Shown here: one piece after another, positions 36,255 through 51,018 of the stretch | Layout: each line of letters begins with the position of its first letter | How positions within the stretch are numbered: position 1 is the first letter of the stretch | NCBI RefSeq assembly: GCF_000013405.1 | Contig: NC_007759.1 | Coordinates: 807,001 to 871,000 of the forward strand | Reading direction: 5' to 3' | Length of the DNA: 64,000 nt | From: Syntrophus aciditrophicus SB | GTDB lineage: Bacteria > Desulfobacterota > Syntrophia > Syntrophales > Syntrophaceae | Program-made: the position numbers and the translations under genes | Notes under the pieces: model-generated | Databases searched by the model: none | The model's input: the letters and a program-made list of their open reading frames with translations, nothing else | Told to the model about the DNA's origin: nothing

Positions 36255-37619
36255 CTATGCCCTCTGACTGGAGGCGTCCCGAATCCTTTTTGCAATGGCT
36301 CTCGCGGCAAGTATCCCGCTGGCGGAAGCCTGAAGCAGTCCCCGGGAGACACCCGCTCCGTCGCCGACGATGAATAGGTTGCGCACGCCGGCTTCCATTT
36401 CCGGTGAGACATCGATCCTGTGGGAATAGAATTTCACTTCGACCCCGTACAGAAGAGTATGGCGTGAGTAAATCCCCGGTGCAAGTCTGTCCAGCGCCTG
36501 AAGCATCTCAAGAATATTGACCAGGTGACGGTAAGGAAGAACAAAACTCAGGTCGCCTGGAGTGGCGTTGGAAAGAGTGGGGCGGGTGAGGCAGCGTGCT
36601 ATGCGTGACGGTGTGCTGCGCCGACCGGAAAGGAGGTCTCCCAGCCTCTGAACGATCACTCCGTTTCCCAGGAGGTTCGCCAGCCTGGCGATATAGCGCC
36701 CGTAACCGATGGGATCATCGAAGGGTTCCGTGAATATGCTGCTTACGAGAATGGCAAAATTCGTGTTCTCGCTTCTGGCCTCCGTATAGCTGTGGCCGTT
36801 GACCGCGGCCACGTCACCCGATTCCTCGCATACAACTTCCCCGTAGGGGTTCATGCAGAACGTGCGAACCTTGTCGTCGAAGGTCTTTGAGTAATGGATG
36901 AGCTTCGATTCATAGATGACGTCCGTGATGTCCTTGAGGACAATTGCCGGCAGTTCCACCCGGACGCCGATATCGACCGGGCTCGGCCTGTTCTTCAGTC
37001 CCAGAAGCTCCGCTTCCCTTTTCATCCATCGTGAACCTGAGCGGCCCGGAGCCGCAAGAACATATCGGCTTCGAATCCTCTGGCCACTGGCGAGCTCCAC
37101 ACCGGAAATCTGTCCGTTTTCCGTCAGGAGCTTCTCGACGGGGGTGCAGGTGCGCACATCCACGCGGCCGGTAAGGGATCGCTGCAGACTCTGCAGAACG
37201 ACAGAGCAGTTTTCCGTGCCGATATGCCGCACTTGCATGGGCACCAGTTCCAGATCGGCAATCCGTGCCCGGTCGGCAAGATCTTTAACGGCATCTGAAG
37301 ATCCTCCGTACAATCGGTCGGGGGCGCCATGGGCCACATAGATCGCGTCGGTGTGGGAAAGAAGCTCCCGGAGCGCATTCGGTTCCACGTAATCGTTCAG
37401 GAATCCGCCGACTTCAGGGGAAAGCGTCAGCTTGCCGTCACTGTACGCCCCCGCGCCTCCCCAGCCGCAAAGCATATCCTGAGATTTACCCCGCCGGCGA
37501 TCGCTCAGATCCTTTCCCTTCTCGATCACGAGTACCGGCTCGATCCCCAGATCCGCGAGAGTCAATGCCGCGAAAATTCCCCCCGGTCCGGCTCCGACTA
37601 TGATAACCTCGTATTCCAT
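36255..37619 (-). CDS. FAD-dependent dehydrogenase (COG2509 family)
   Basis: A 454-residue flavoprotein starting MEYEVIIVGAGPGGIFAAL (dinucleotide-binding fold), with CGWGGAGAYSDGKLTLS and a C-terminal LFIVGDGAGVSRGLLQASASG as in COG2509 dehydrogenases. These are widespread in anaerobes; substrate unknown. The ATG at 37619 follows GGAAGGG; 22 extra residues from an upstream start (37685) are not family-like. It is divergent from the ferredoxin-nitroreductase gene. Confidence 0.85.
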   Translation of the reverse strand: MEYEVIIVGAGPGGIFAALTLADLGIEPVLVIEKGKDLSDRRRGKSQDMLCGWGGAGAYSDGKLTLSPEVGGFLNDYVEPNALRELLSHTDAIYVAHGAPDRLYGGSSDAVKDLADRARIADLELVPMQVRHIGTENCSVVLQSLQRSLTGRVDVRTCTPVEKLLTENGQISGVELASGQRIRSRYVLAAPGRSGSRWMKREAELLGLKNRPSPVDIGVRVELPAIVLKDITDVIYESKLIHYSKTFDDKVRTFCMNPYGEVVCEESGDVAAVNGHSYTEARSENTNFAILVSSIFTEPFDDPIGYGRYIARLANLLGNGVIVQRLGDLLSGRRSTPSRIARCLTRPTLSNATPGDLSFVLPYRHLVNILEMLQALDRLAPGIYSRHTLLYGVEVKFYSHRIDVSPEMEAGVRNLFIVGDGAGVSRGLLQASASGILAARAIAKRIRDASSQRA

Positions 37620-37893
37620 GGAAACCCTTCCGCAAATCTGTCCATTGCATGCCATAACTATCCGTCTCCGTGGAGATATTGTCAATAGTTATGGAAATTT
37701 TTTCCAGATGAAGATGATTGCACTTCAATGAAGGCGTCAGGCGTGGTAAATAAAGCGGAATGTCAACTTCAGCGGTTTCAGTTTTTTCGCGTTGAGGGCT
37801 GGAGTGCTCCTGCCTGCCGGTTTGCGAAACGCAATCCCTGAAACGGCTCATTTTCAGCATTAAAAGAAACAGATAAATCAGGAGAGAATAATC

Positions 37894-38721
37894 ATGAATA
37901 CCCTTTTTGAAATCGATATTCAGAAATGCAAACGTGATGGAATCTGTGCGGCGGTATGCCCGTTGAAACTGATTACGGTCAGTGAAGAAGACAAACTTCC
38001 CGTCCCTATCGATCGAGCGGAAAAACAGTGTATCCGCTGTGGTCATTGTGTGGCCGTCTGCCCTTACGGCGCCCTGTCTCTGAATACAATGAAACCGGAG
38101 CAGTGCCTGCCGGTCGACACGACGATGCTGCCCTCCGCGGAACAGGTCAAGTGCTTCCTGACGAACCGGAGATCGATTCGAATCTACAAAAAACAGCCCG
38201 TCGATCGGGAAATTCTGGCCGACATCATCGATACGGCCCGCTACGCCCCGACAGCGGTCAATCTGCAGCCGGTAAACTGGCTGGTCATACAGGATGCCGG
38301 GGATGTGAATCGCCTGGCCGGTCTGGTCATTGACTGGATGCGGTCGGTCATCAGGGAAGATCCGAAACTGGCGAAAGGCCTGGGGATGGAGCGGTTTGTC
38401 TCCGATTGGGAGAAGGGGGAAGATCGGATCTGTCGCGGAGCGCCCCATCTCATCATTACCCATGCTCCGTCAGCCATTGGCGCGTCCCAGAGTTCCTGTA
38501 TTATCGCCCTGACCTGTATGGAGCTTGCAGCGTTTTCAAAAGGTCTGGGTGCGTGCTGGGCAGGCTTTTTCACGAGAGCCGCCAATGCCTGTCCTTCAAT
38601 CATGGAGGCGCTCAACCTTCCGGAAGGTCATGAAGTTTTCGGGGCCATGATGATCGGTTATCCTGATGTCCGATATTACCGCATTCCCCTGAGAAAAAAA
38701 GCCGCGGTCACCTGGCGGTAG
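37894..38721 (+). CDS. Nitroreductase with N-terminal ferredoxin domain
   Basis: A 275-residue FMN protein. Residues 1-60 form a two-cluster ferredoxin; the second motif is canonical (CIRCGHCVAVCP, about 46-57). The first has C12, D15, C18, C22: aspartate replaces the second cysteine, as in some ferredoxins with an Asp-ligated cluster. The nitroreductase domain (about 80-275) starts RRSIRIYKKQPVD and includes PTAVNLQPVNWLVI. It presumably reduces a small aromatic or flavin substrate with electrons from its own clusters. CAGGAGAG lies before the ATG. Confidence 0.87.
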   Translation: MNTLFEIDIQKCKRDGICAAVCPLKLITVSEEDKLPVPIDRAEKQCIRCGHCVAVCPYGALSLNTMKPEQCLPVDTTMLPSAEQVKCFLTNRRSIRIYKKQPVDREILADIIDTARYAPTAVNLQPVNWLVIQDAGDVNRLAGLVIDWMRSVIREDPKLAKGLGMERFVSDWEKGEDRICRGAPHLIITHAPSAIGASQSSCIIALTCMELAAFSKGLGACWAGFFTRAANACPSIMEALNLPEGHEVFGAMMIGYPDVRYYRIPLRKKAAVTWR

Positions 38722-38860
38722 AACAGGGCAGCTAAAAGCGGTCGCGGTTCCGCAGGCGTCCGAGGTCTGCGGGATCCTGCTGCAACAGGAGAGCCCTCCT
38801 TCGTGAGCGGCTTTTCTTTGTCAATCTTCTGAATATGGAAAGGGGCAGAAATGGAAAATA

Positions 38861-40183
38861 ATGATCATGGCCCATATTCGAGTTGATGAACTGATGAATC
38901 AGGAAGCAACTCATACCCCGGCGTTCTGTCTTCGCGACACACCCTTTGGCCCTGTGGCCGTACTGTGGTCGGTTCATGGAGGCGAACCGAAGATCGGCCG
39001 CATCCTGCTGTCCGCTCCGGAAATCTCAGCCGGGCAGGCTGTCCGGGCGCTTTTCCCTCATTCCAGGGGCGCTTCCTGTGAGGAGATCGGCCTGATCCTC
39101 GATCAGATCGCGGCTTTTCTGGGCGGCGAGGATTCTCGATTTTCTCTCGACAGCCTTCGCCTTGATCTCTGTACCGCCTTTCAAAAGAGAGTTCTGCTCG
39201 CCGATTATGCCATACCCCGGGGCCGGATCAGCACATACGGATTGATTGCGAAACACCTGGATAACCCGAAAGGAGCCCGAGCCGTGGGAACCGCCCTGGC
39301 GAACAATCCCTTCCCTCTTGTGGTTCCCTGTCACCGCGCGATCCGTTCCGATGGAAGTCTGGGAGGCTTCCAATACGGTCTGGAAATGAAAAGAAAATTG
39401 CTGGAGATGGAAGGGATTGTCTTTCAGGATAAAAATCATGTCGCAACGCAGGATTTCTTCTATCGGGATGAAGCTGGAAGAGTCGGGGAAAAGGAGCATA
39501 GCGGAAAACTGATCGTGAATGAGACGCTGAATGCGCAGCAGAGGCACTGGGAAAACACATTTTCTGAAGCAGAAGACCTGTTCGGCATTGAACCCAGTGA
39601 GCCGGCGCGGATTGCCGTGGAGCTGTTTCTGAAAGAAGGAAAAAGGAGGATCCTCGAACTGGGGGGAGGGCAGGGCCGGGATGCCCTGTTCTTTGCCAGC
39701 CAGGGGTTCCAGGTGGATGTCCTCGATTATTCCGAACAGTCGATAACAACTATTGCGGAAAAGGCCCGGCAAATGGGTTTGTCCGACAAAGTGAAGGCCA
39801 TCCGGCATGACATCCGGGAGCCGCTTCCCTTTGAAGATGGGATTTTCGATGCCTGCTTTTCGCACATGCTCTACTGTATGGCGTTGACGACTGCTGAACT
39901 GGAAAGACTGTCCAGCGAAGTGCGTCGGGTCCTGCGTCCCGCTGGGCTGAACATCTACACGGTTCGTCACACCGGCGATGCGCATTACGGCGCCGGCATC
40001 TCCCGGGGCGAGGATCTGTATGAGGTCGGCGGTTTTATCGTCCATTTTTTCACCAGGGAAAAGGTCGAACGACTGGCCGGAGGCTATGATCTGGTCGGCA
40101 TCGACGAATTCGAAGAAGGCGACCTTCCCCGAAAACTGTTCCGGGTGACCCTGAGAAAGAAGGATTGGGTTTCGGCCTCGTAA
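38861..40183 (+). CDS. O6-alkylguanine-DNA alkyltransferase fused to SAM methyltransferase
   Basis: A 440-residue fusion. Residues about 20-190 are an Ogt/Ada-type suicide repair protein with the active site VVPCHRAIRSDGSLGGFQYG (C157). Residues about 225-435 are a class I SAM-dependent methyltransferase with motif I RILELGGGQGRDA (about 263-275) and FDACFSHMLYCM. The first removes methyl groups from O6-methylguanine; the second may methylate a small molecule or protein. I do not know this fusion as a common architecture. The reading frame is continuous through the junction. Confidence 0.88.
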   Translation: MIMAHIRVDELMNQEATHTPAFCLRDTPFGPVAVLWSVHGGEPKIGRILLSAPEISAGQAVRALFPHSRGASCEEIGLILDQIAAFLGGEDSRFSLDSLRLDLCTAFQKRVLLADYAIPRGRISTYGLIAKHLDNPKGARAVGTALANNPFPLVVPCHRAIRSDGSLGGFQYGLEMKRKLLEMEGIVFQDKNHVATQDFFYRDEAGRVGEKEHSGKLIVNETLNAQQRHWENTFSEAEDLFGIEPSEPARIAVELFLKEGKRRILELGGGQGRDALFFASQGFQVDVLDYSEQSITTIAEKARQMGLSDKVKAIRHDIREPLPFEDGIFDACFSHMLYCMALTTAELERLSSEVRRVLRPAGLNIYTVRHTGDAHYGAGISRGEDLYEVGGFIVHFFTREKVERLAGGYDLVGIDEFEEGDLPRKLFRVTLRKKDWVSAS

Positions 40184-40200
40184 CTCCAACCGGTTGTTGT

Positions 40201-40300
40201 CCTGATGCCATATCCGAGCGCACTGTTCGTTGACAGCATGATCGGCCACTCGACGGTCGACATATGCGCGCCTGCGTCGACTTCGTCCTGCCGACTTTAT
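40201..40300. repeat. Degenerate copy of the dispersed intergenic element
   Basis: The core ATCGGCCACTCGACGGTCGA (40241-40260) and the following CATATGCGCGCCTGCG match the 47.7-kb copy, which has CTCGATGGTCGACTTATGCG and CCTGCG. The left flank GCCATATCCGAGCG also resembles it. Clear terminal inverted repeats are not visible here, so it is likely a decayed member. Boundaries are approximate. Confidence 0.45.
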
Positions 40301-40439
40301 ATTATCTCGACCAGCGTGTCGACGTTGATTCAAAGACAGGAAGGGTTGCAGAGCGCAAACGACTGTGCAGCCCCTTCTTTCTTTATCTATGTTCCGGAAT
40401 TTGATACAAAGAGAAAAAACGCTCACGGAGGAAAAGGAG

Positions 40440-41015
40440 ATGAAGGTTATTGCATTCAACGGCAGTGCTCGCAAAGATGGAAATACCGCCATTCTCATCA
40501 ATTATGCGTTGAGCGGATTAAAGAAGGAAGGCATTGAAACGGAAACATTCAACTTGAGCGGCAGGACTCTCCGGGGTTGCACCGCCTGCGGAAAATGCTT
40601 CGAAACCCGGGATAAACGGTGTGCGGTCAAAGAAGACGTCCTGAACGAGTGCCTCGAGAAGATGGTTGAGGCCGACGGCATTCTGCTGGGATCGCCGACC
40701 TATTTCGCCGATGTCAGCGCCGAAATGAAGGCTTTGATCGAGCGAGCCGGTTTTGTCGCCAAGGCAAACGGGGATATGCTCCGGCGCAAGGTGGGCGCCG
40801 CGGTCGTTGCTGTCCGTCGGGCGGGCAGCATCCACGCATTCAATACGCTCAACAATTTTTTCCTGATCAGCCAGATGATCATCCCGGGTTCCAACTACTG
40901 GAACATGGGAATCGGTCTGGACAAGGGCGATGTGGAATCGGATCAGGAGGGAATTTACACGATGAGGCTGCTGGGTGAAAACATGGCGTGGTTGCTGAAA
41001 AAACTGAGGACCTGA
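40440..41015 (+). CDS. Iron-sulfur flavoprotein / NADPH-dependent FMN reductase family
   Basis: A 191-residue flavodoxin-fold protein: MKVIAFNGSARKDGNT (FMN phosphate loop), then GCTACGKCFETRDKRC, the compact cysteine motif of archaeal and anaerobe iron-sulfur flavoproteins, and GSPTYFADVSAEMKALIERA. It probably moves electrons between ferredoxin and an acceptor. The ATG at 40440 follows GGAGGAAAAGG; an earlier start at 40365 is unsupported. Confidence 0.88.
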   Translation: MKVIAFNGSARKDGNTAILINYALSGLKKEGIETETFNLSGRTLRGCTACGKCFETRDKRCAVKEDVLNECLEKMVEADGILLGSPTYFADVSAEMKALIERAGFVAKANGDMLRRKVGAAVVAVRRAGSIHAFNTLNNFFLISQMIIPGSNYWNMGIGLDKGDVESDQEGIYTMRLLGENMAWLLKKLRT

Positions 41016-41091
41016 GGGATTTGAAAATAGGATCGCATCAGGGAACATGAAGCAAAGAGGTTTTTTCAACAAGAATCTCAGGAGGATAAAA

Positions 41092-41412
41092 ATGAAAAAG
41101 CTGCTGTTATTTGTCACGGCGTGGTCTCTATTCATGCTTTCCGCTTGTGTGATGGTTCCCGCGCATCATGGAGAAGGCGTCGTCATCGCGCCCGCTCTGC
41201 CGGCTGTTGTTGAACTTACCGACCCTTATTACTTCTACGGCGATTTTCACTATTACTATCACAGCGACCGCTGGTCTTACTCAAAATCAAAGAATGGACC
41301 GTGGAAAGATCTGCCGAGGGACCGCTATCCCAGAGAAACCCGCTTCAAGGGCGGGGATGGCCGAGACGGCAGGGATGACAGGAACGACCGGCACGATTAC
41401 TATCGGCGATAA
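41092..41412 (+). CDS. Small lipoprotein with charged C-terminus
   Basis: A 106-residue protein. The signal peptide MKKLLLFVTAWSLFMLSAC has a lipobox ending at C19. The mature part is tyrosine-rich (YYFYGDFHYYYHSDRWSYSK) and ends in an Arg/Asp-rich tail (GRDGRDDRNDRHDYYRR). AGGAGGATAAAA precedes the ATG. Similar tyrosine-rich small lipoproteins are seen in many Deltaproteobacteria; function unknown. Confidence 0.75.
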   Translation: MKKLLLFVTAWSLFMLSACVMVPAHHGEGVVIAPALPAVVELTDPYYFYGDFHYYYHSDRWSYSKSKNGPWKDLPRDRYPRETRFKGGDGRDGRDDRNDRHDYYRR

Positions 41413-41669
41413 AAATCATCGTCGCCTGACTGTGTCCAGGGGGAGGGGGACTGACCTGATCAGGAAAAGTTCCTGTCCCTCCTGGTATTCCCATAGAGCT
41501 TTCCCCGGCTCAAAACAGCACTGACCTGCCTCAATCCATGAACACACTCGCATTATCTGACTTTCACCGGATCAGCGATGATCCGATCGGTGGTCCTGAT
41601 CAGGGCTTGATCTTCCGGATTTTCCTGTCCAGCATTTCCCGATGGTAAACCGGGCGCCGATGTCCGGAA

Positions 41670-47104
<5,435 letters not shown>

Positions 47105-47288
47105 GGGGCTTCTCTTATTTTTATTAAAGATACCATGCCTTCAGATACAGGAGAGTGAAGATGGATGTTAAACTGTTCAGGACTTTTCTCCCGATGCGGG
47201 TGTACTGTCCGGGGATAAACTTCCCCGGCTTTTCATGCTGGAGGCCGATCTCTCGAGACCAGGTGCAGAGGGGCTGGGATGGGATGCG

Positions 47289-47618
47289 TCAGGGCTTCGG
47301 AGAGTCCAGCCCCAGTTTAGCCATTTTTTTCTGGAAAGTGTTCCGGTTGATTCCCAGATAGGCGGCTGCGGCGCTTTTCACGTTATTGTTGCGTTGTAAA
47401 GCGATCCGGTAAAGACCCCGATCCACCATGGTCATGATGTCGTCGTAAAGCGTGCTCCGGTCCGAATCCGTGGAATGCAGAACCGTTGCGATATCTTCAA
47501 GCTGCTTCTGAAGAATTCTTTCAAGAACGAAAGCGGGTGAGGAAGGCACATCCTTATCGCCCTCTACGTCAATGTTTCGTTCCGCAACAATGTTTCGGCG
47601 ATCAACGATATAATTCAT
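47289..47618 (-). CDS. Fis-family DNA-binding protein
   Basis: A 109-residue regulator with a C-terminal Fis-type helix-turn-helix (VKSAAAAYLGINRNTFQKKM, about 81-100). The ATG at 47618 follows AAGGAG at about 47630. A longer frame from 47789 would run through the adjacent repeat element and is rejected. It could be a nucleoid protein or a local regulator. Confidence 0.82.
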   Translation of the reverse strand: MNYIVDRRNIVAERNIDVEGDKDVPSSPAFVLERILQKQLEDIATVLHSTDSDRSTLYDDIMTMVDRGLYRIALQRNNNVKSAAAAYLGINRNTFQKKMAKLGLDSPKP

Positions 47619-47651
47619 GAAAAGATTTGTCTCCTTTCTGGACCGGTAATC

Positions 47652-47773
47652 CCTATTCCATATCAAAGCGCGCTCCGCGGGCTTCGTTATCGGTTTCTCG
47701 ATGGTCGACTTATGCGCCTGCGCTGCCTGGGGCTTGCGGCCTGAAGATCTTACCCAACCCGGAATTGGAATGA
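47652..47773. repeat. Inverted-repeat-bounded intergenic element (family copy 2)
   Basis: About 120 bp between the Fis-like gene and a membrane protein gene. The left end CCTATTCCATATCAAAGCG and the right end GGAATTGGAATGA are degenerate inverted repeats. CATATCAAAGCG and CTTCGTTATCGG recur in the 53.1-kb copy, CTCGATGGTCGACTTATGCG in the 40.2-kb copy, and AATTGGAATGAGCAG in the 17.0-kb copy. It links all four copies. Confidence 0.6.
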
Positions 47774-47785
47774 GCAGCAATCGCG

Positions 47786-48301
47786 TCAAAAAAATAATTT
47801 GATAATGATCAGTGCCAGCATAACCAACGCGGCTATCCAGAACTTGATCAGTTCGGAACTGTTAACCTGGGGTGAATCGATCTGCCGGCGGACTTCCTCT
47901 TCTATTTTTTCCTCATCGACGCGTTCGGCAATGTCCTGAATAAGGTGCGAAAAATTCTCATAGGAATTGGAAATACTCACGAATCCTTTCGCTGTGGTTA
48001 ACAGGAGATAGGTTCGTGAACGAAGAACAAGGGCGCCGACGTTGGTAATCTCATGCCAACCCAGTTCTTTTTTCCGCAAAAACTTTTCCAGCCGGACCCC
48101 CCGGGCATCAAGAACAACCCTTCGAGACCAGAGTTCGCATGACACATAGAGGGAGGGAATTAAAAAAACGGCCAGAACGATCCTCTCCGGGGATGATCCC
48201 CCGACGAGAAAGGAAAGAACAAAAAGAACGCACAGCAGGAAGACGTCAATGCCGAATGAAATGGCAATAAGTTTCCTGATCCCGTAAATTTTGTTTTCCA
48301 T
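47786..48301 (-). CDS. Membrane protein with PH-like domain
   Basis: A 171-residue protein with two N-terminal helices (about 10-55), a central soluble region that looks like a bacterial PH domain (VVLDARGVRLEKFLRKKELG, then TYLLLTTAKGFVSI), and a C-terminal helix (LIKFWIAALVMLALIIIKLF). It lies between moaC and the Fis-like gene on the same strand. Function is unknown. Confidence 0.7.
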   Translation of the reverse strand: MENKIYGIRKLIAISFGIDVFLLCVLFVLSFLVGGSSPERIVLAVFLIPSLYVSCELWSRRVVLDARGVRLEKFLRKKELGWHEITNVGALVLRSRTYLLLTTAKGFVSISNSYENFSHLIQDIAERVDEEKIEEEVRRQIDSPQVNSSELIKFWIAALVMLALIIIKLFF

Positions 48302-48375
48302 GAATGGACCCCTTGAGAGACTCTCAAATCAAGAATGACAGGAAAACTTCTGCTGAATTGCTGAATGACGATGCC

Positions 48376-48900
48376 TCATGAGCCGGAACGGCCGGGAGGG
48401 AATGAAACGGATCGATCGAAGGTTCCACTCCTGCCGCCTTTTTTGGACTGGAGGAAGATTTCCGAAATGACCATTCCCCGGTCAACGGCTTTACACATGT
48501 CATAAATTGTCAGCGCGGCAACACTGACCGCAGTCAGGGCTTCCATTTCCACCCCGGTCCTGCCGATGGTTGTGGACCGGGCCTCAAGGGTTATTTCACC
48601 GCGTTCCGCGTTGCTGCTGAAGAAAACATCAACACTGGTCAACATCAGGGGATGACAGAGGGGAATCAGTTCCCACGTCTTTTTGGCGGCCATGATGCCG
48701 GCAAGCCTGGCGGCGCTGAAAACATCGCCTTTGGTAAGACCGCCCTCCTGAATCAGACGGACCGTTGCGGGCTGCATCCGGACTGTTCCGCAGGCCACCG
48801 CTTCACGGATTGTCTCATCCTTGGCGGTTACATCCACCATCTTGGCCTGGCCCTGGTCGTCAAGATGGGAAAGACCTGTTTTCCCCGTATCGTTTTTCAT
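48376..48900 (-). CDS. moaC: Cyclic pyranopterin monophosphate synthase
   Basis: Acts in molybdenum-cofactor synthesis, converting the MoaA product into cyclic pyranopterin monophosphate. A 174-residue protein with the family motifs [32 protein letters not shown] and [20 protein letters not shown]. No other moa genes are nearby. Confidence 0.96.
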   Translation of the reverse strand: MKNDTGKTGLSHLDDQGQAKMVDVTAKDETIREAVACGTVRMQPATVRLIQEGGLTKGDVFSAARLAGIMAAKKTWELIPLCHPLMLTSVDVFFSSNAERGEITLEARSTTIGRTGVEMEALTAVSVAALTIYDMCKAVDRGMVISEIFLQSKKGGRSGTFDRSVSFPPGRSGS

Positions 48901-49198
48901 AATTTTCTAATCTCTCACAGGAAATTACGCTAAGGCAGCATTTTGCGGGTCTGTTTTTCAAAAAATCGCGGGAACTCTAACACAGGCATATTTTTTCGTC
49001 AAGACGGCAAATTTTCGACGTTGAAGATAGAAATTTCTTGCGGGAACTCTCCTTGTTAGATAAGTTTTCGCCGATTTTTATCAGAAGTATCGGAGGGAAA
49101 ATTTCTGCAGGGGACCATTAAGGATCGAGTGCGGGTTCATGAGGCGTGTCATCCGTGTTTCATGAAAAACAAAGTGAATGATTCCAGGAGGATGAACT

Positions 49199-50728
49199 AT
49201 GATGGTCAAGGTGAGCAGTGCCACGCTGATAGGAATTGATTCCTATCCGGTGGTTGTTGAAGTGGATGTTGCCAGCGGTCTGCCGCAGTTTTCTACGGTC
49301 GGTCTGCCCGACACGGCGGTAAGAGAGAGTAAGGATCGGATCCGGGCGGCCATTCGGAATTCGGGCTACAGCTTTCCGCGGAATCATGTGACCGTGAATC
49401 TTGCTCCCGCGGATATCCGGAAGGAAGGGACAGGATTCGATCTGCCGATTGCGCTGGCCATTCTGACCGCGGAAGGCATCGTCCGGGGAGAAAGTGCGAA
49501 GGAATTCATGCTCATGGGGGAACTGTCCCTGGATGGGGCCGTGAAAGGGGTAAACGGCGTTCTTTCCGCGGCTCAGCTTGCCAGGGATTTGAATTTCAGG
49601 GGGCTGGTCGTTCCTGCGGAAAATGCGTCCGAAGCAGCCATGGTCAAAGGGATAGATGTCATCGCAATTGAAACGCTTCCGGAAATTGTGGAGTATTTTA
49701 ACGGGATCCGTGAGATCCATCCCGCGGGAACCGACAGCGACAGCATCTGGGAAAAGGCGTCTCCAGCGGGTCGGGATTTCCTTGAAATCCGCGGTCAGGA
49801 TCAGGCAAAGCGGGCGTTGGAGGTTGCCGCGGCCGGAGGGCACAATCTCCTGATGATCGGTTCTCCTGGTTCGGGAAAAACCATGCTGGCGCAGCGACTT
49901 CCCTCCATTCTTCCTCCGCTGACCTTTGAGGAAGCGGTGGAAATTACGAAAATTTATTCTGTCGCCGGACTGCTGGACAGGGAAGAGGTCCTTGTTGGAT
50001 CGCGTCCCTTCCGGGCGCCTCATCACACCATTTCGGATGCCGGTATGGTCGGCGGTGGGCAAACTCCGAAGCCTGGAGAGATCAGCCTCGCTCATTATGG
50101 GGTGCTGTTTCTGGATGAACTGCCGGAGTTCCGTAAAAATACGCTGGAGGCCCTGAGGCAGCCTCTGGAAAACGGTGCGGTGACCATTACCCGGGCGTCG
50201 ATTACCGCCTCTTTTCCCGCGCGATTCATGCTGGTCGCGGCGATGAATCCCTGCCCCTGTGGCTATCATGGCGATCCCGCCCGTTCATGTCGCTGTACGC
50301 CCCGGCAGATCCGACAGTATCAGGCCCGCTTGTCCGGCCCACTACTGGACCGAATTGACATTCACATCCTTGTCCCATCGGTCGGATATCGGGAATTGAC
50401 CGGGCCTTACAACGGAGAGTCTTCCGAGGTCATTGGCCGAAGGGTTTTACGGGCCAGGAAAAAACAGCAGGAACGGATGGCCGGTTCTGAGGCGTTGTGC
50501 AACGCCCGATTGCCGGATCGACAGATTTCTGAATTCTGCCCCCTGGATAACGATTCCCATCGGTTGATTGAAATGGCGATGGAGCGGCTGGGGCTCAGCG
50601 CCCGGGCGTTCACCCGGATAGTGAAGGTTGCCCGCACCATCGCGGATCTCGAAGATTGTGAAGCGATTTCGGCCTGCCATGTCGCGGAGGCGATTTCATA
50701 CCGCAGTCTGGATTCCTATCGGGTATAA
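49199..50728 (+). CDS. comM: YifB/ComM family Mg-chelatase-like AAA ATPase
   Basis: A 509-residue protein of the ComM/YifB family, implicated in branch migration during natural transformation. It has the N-terminal ChlI-like domain (GLPDTAVRESKDRIRAAI), Walker A GSPGSGKTMLAQRLP (from residue about 221), GVLFLDELPEF, and the C-terminal CPCGYHGDPARSCRC loop with four cysteines. The start ATG follows GGAGGATGAACT. It is monocistronic. Confidence 0.93.
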   Translation: MMVKVSSATLIGIDSYPVVVEVDVASGLPQFSTVGLPDTAVRESKDRIRAAIRNSGYSFPRNHVTVNLAPADIRKEGTGFDLPIALAILTAEGIVRGESAKEFMLMGELSLDGAVKGVNGVLSAAQLARDLNFRGLVVPAENASEAAMVKGIDVIAIETLPEIVEYFNGIREIHPAGTDSDSIWEKASPAGRDFLEIRGQDQAKRALEVAAAGGHNLLMIGSPGSGKTMLAQRLPSILPPLTFEEAVEITKIYSVAGLLDREEVLVGSRPFRAPHHTISDAGMVGGGQTPKPGEISLAHYGVLFLDELPEFRKNTLEALRQPLENGAVTITRASITASFPARFMLVAAMNPCPCGYHGDPARSCRCTPRQIRQYQARLSGPLLDRIDIHILVPSVGYRELTGPYNGESSEVIGRRVLRARKKQQERMAGSEALCNARLPDRQISEFCPLDNDSHRLIEMAMERLGLSARAFTRIVKVARTIADLEDCEAISACHVAEAISYRSLDSYRV

Positions 50729-50753
50729 GTGATAAAAGAGCGATAAATACCGT

Positions 50754-50781
50754 TTGACAAAAGAGAGTAAAATTTTATTAT
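50754..50781 (+). promoter_or_regulatory. Sigma-70-type promoter upstream of the branched-chain aminotransferase gene
   Basis: TTGACA at 50754-50759 and TATTAT at 50776-50781 are 16 bases apart. A start near 50788 would leave a leader of about 230 nt that contains inverted TGAAGCC / GGCTTCA arms. The leader could be regulatory, but I recognise no known riboswitch in it. Confidence 0.6.
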
Positions 50782-51018
50782 GCAATTCGTTGTCTGGATG
50801 AAGCCTTGAATTTTCCGGCTTTTGGAAACACGCCATCATGGCTTCAGGAAAAATTGCCCGAGACATGTAAACCCGGCCACACCTATACACATGACGTGGG
50901 TAGTGGGGCACTTTTCCGGAATTCACTCTGTCAGGGGCAAGGACGATTCAGAAGGAAAGCTTCGGCATAAGAAATGTTTAACCACGAAAGAGTTCGTAAT
51001 CATGAAGGAGACGCACTT

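Noticed and set aside
47619-47789. N-terminal extension of the Fis-like protein
   Set aside because: It translates the inverted-repeat element; the ATG at 47618 with AAGGAG is a better start.
50788-51018. Possible riboswitch in the aminotransferase leader
   Set aside because: One 7-bp inverted repeat is present, but I recognise no conserved riboswitch core or attenuator peptide.
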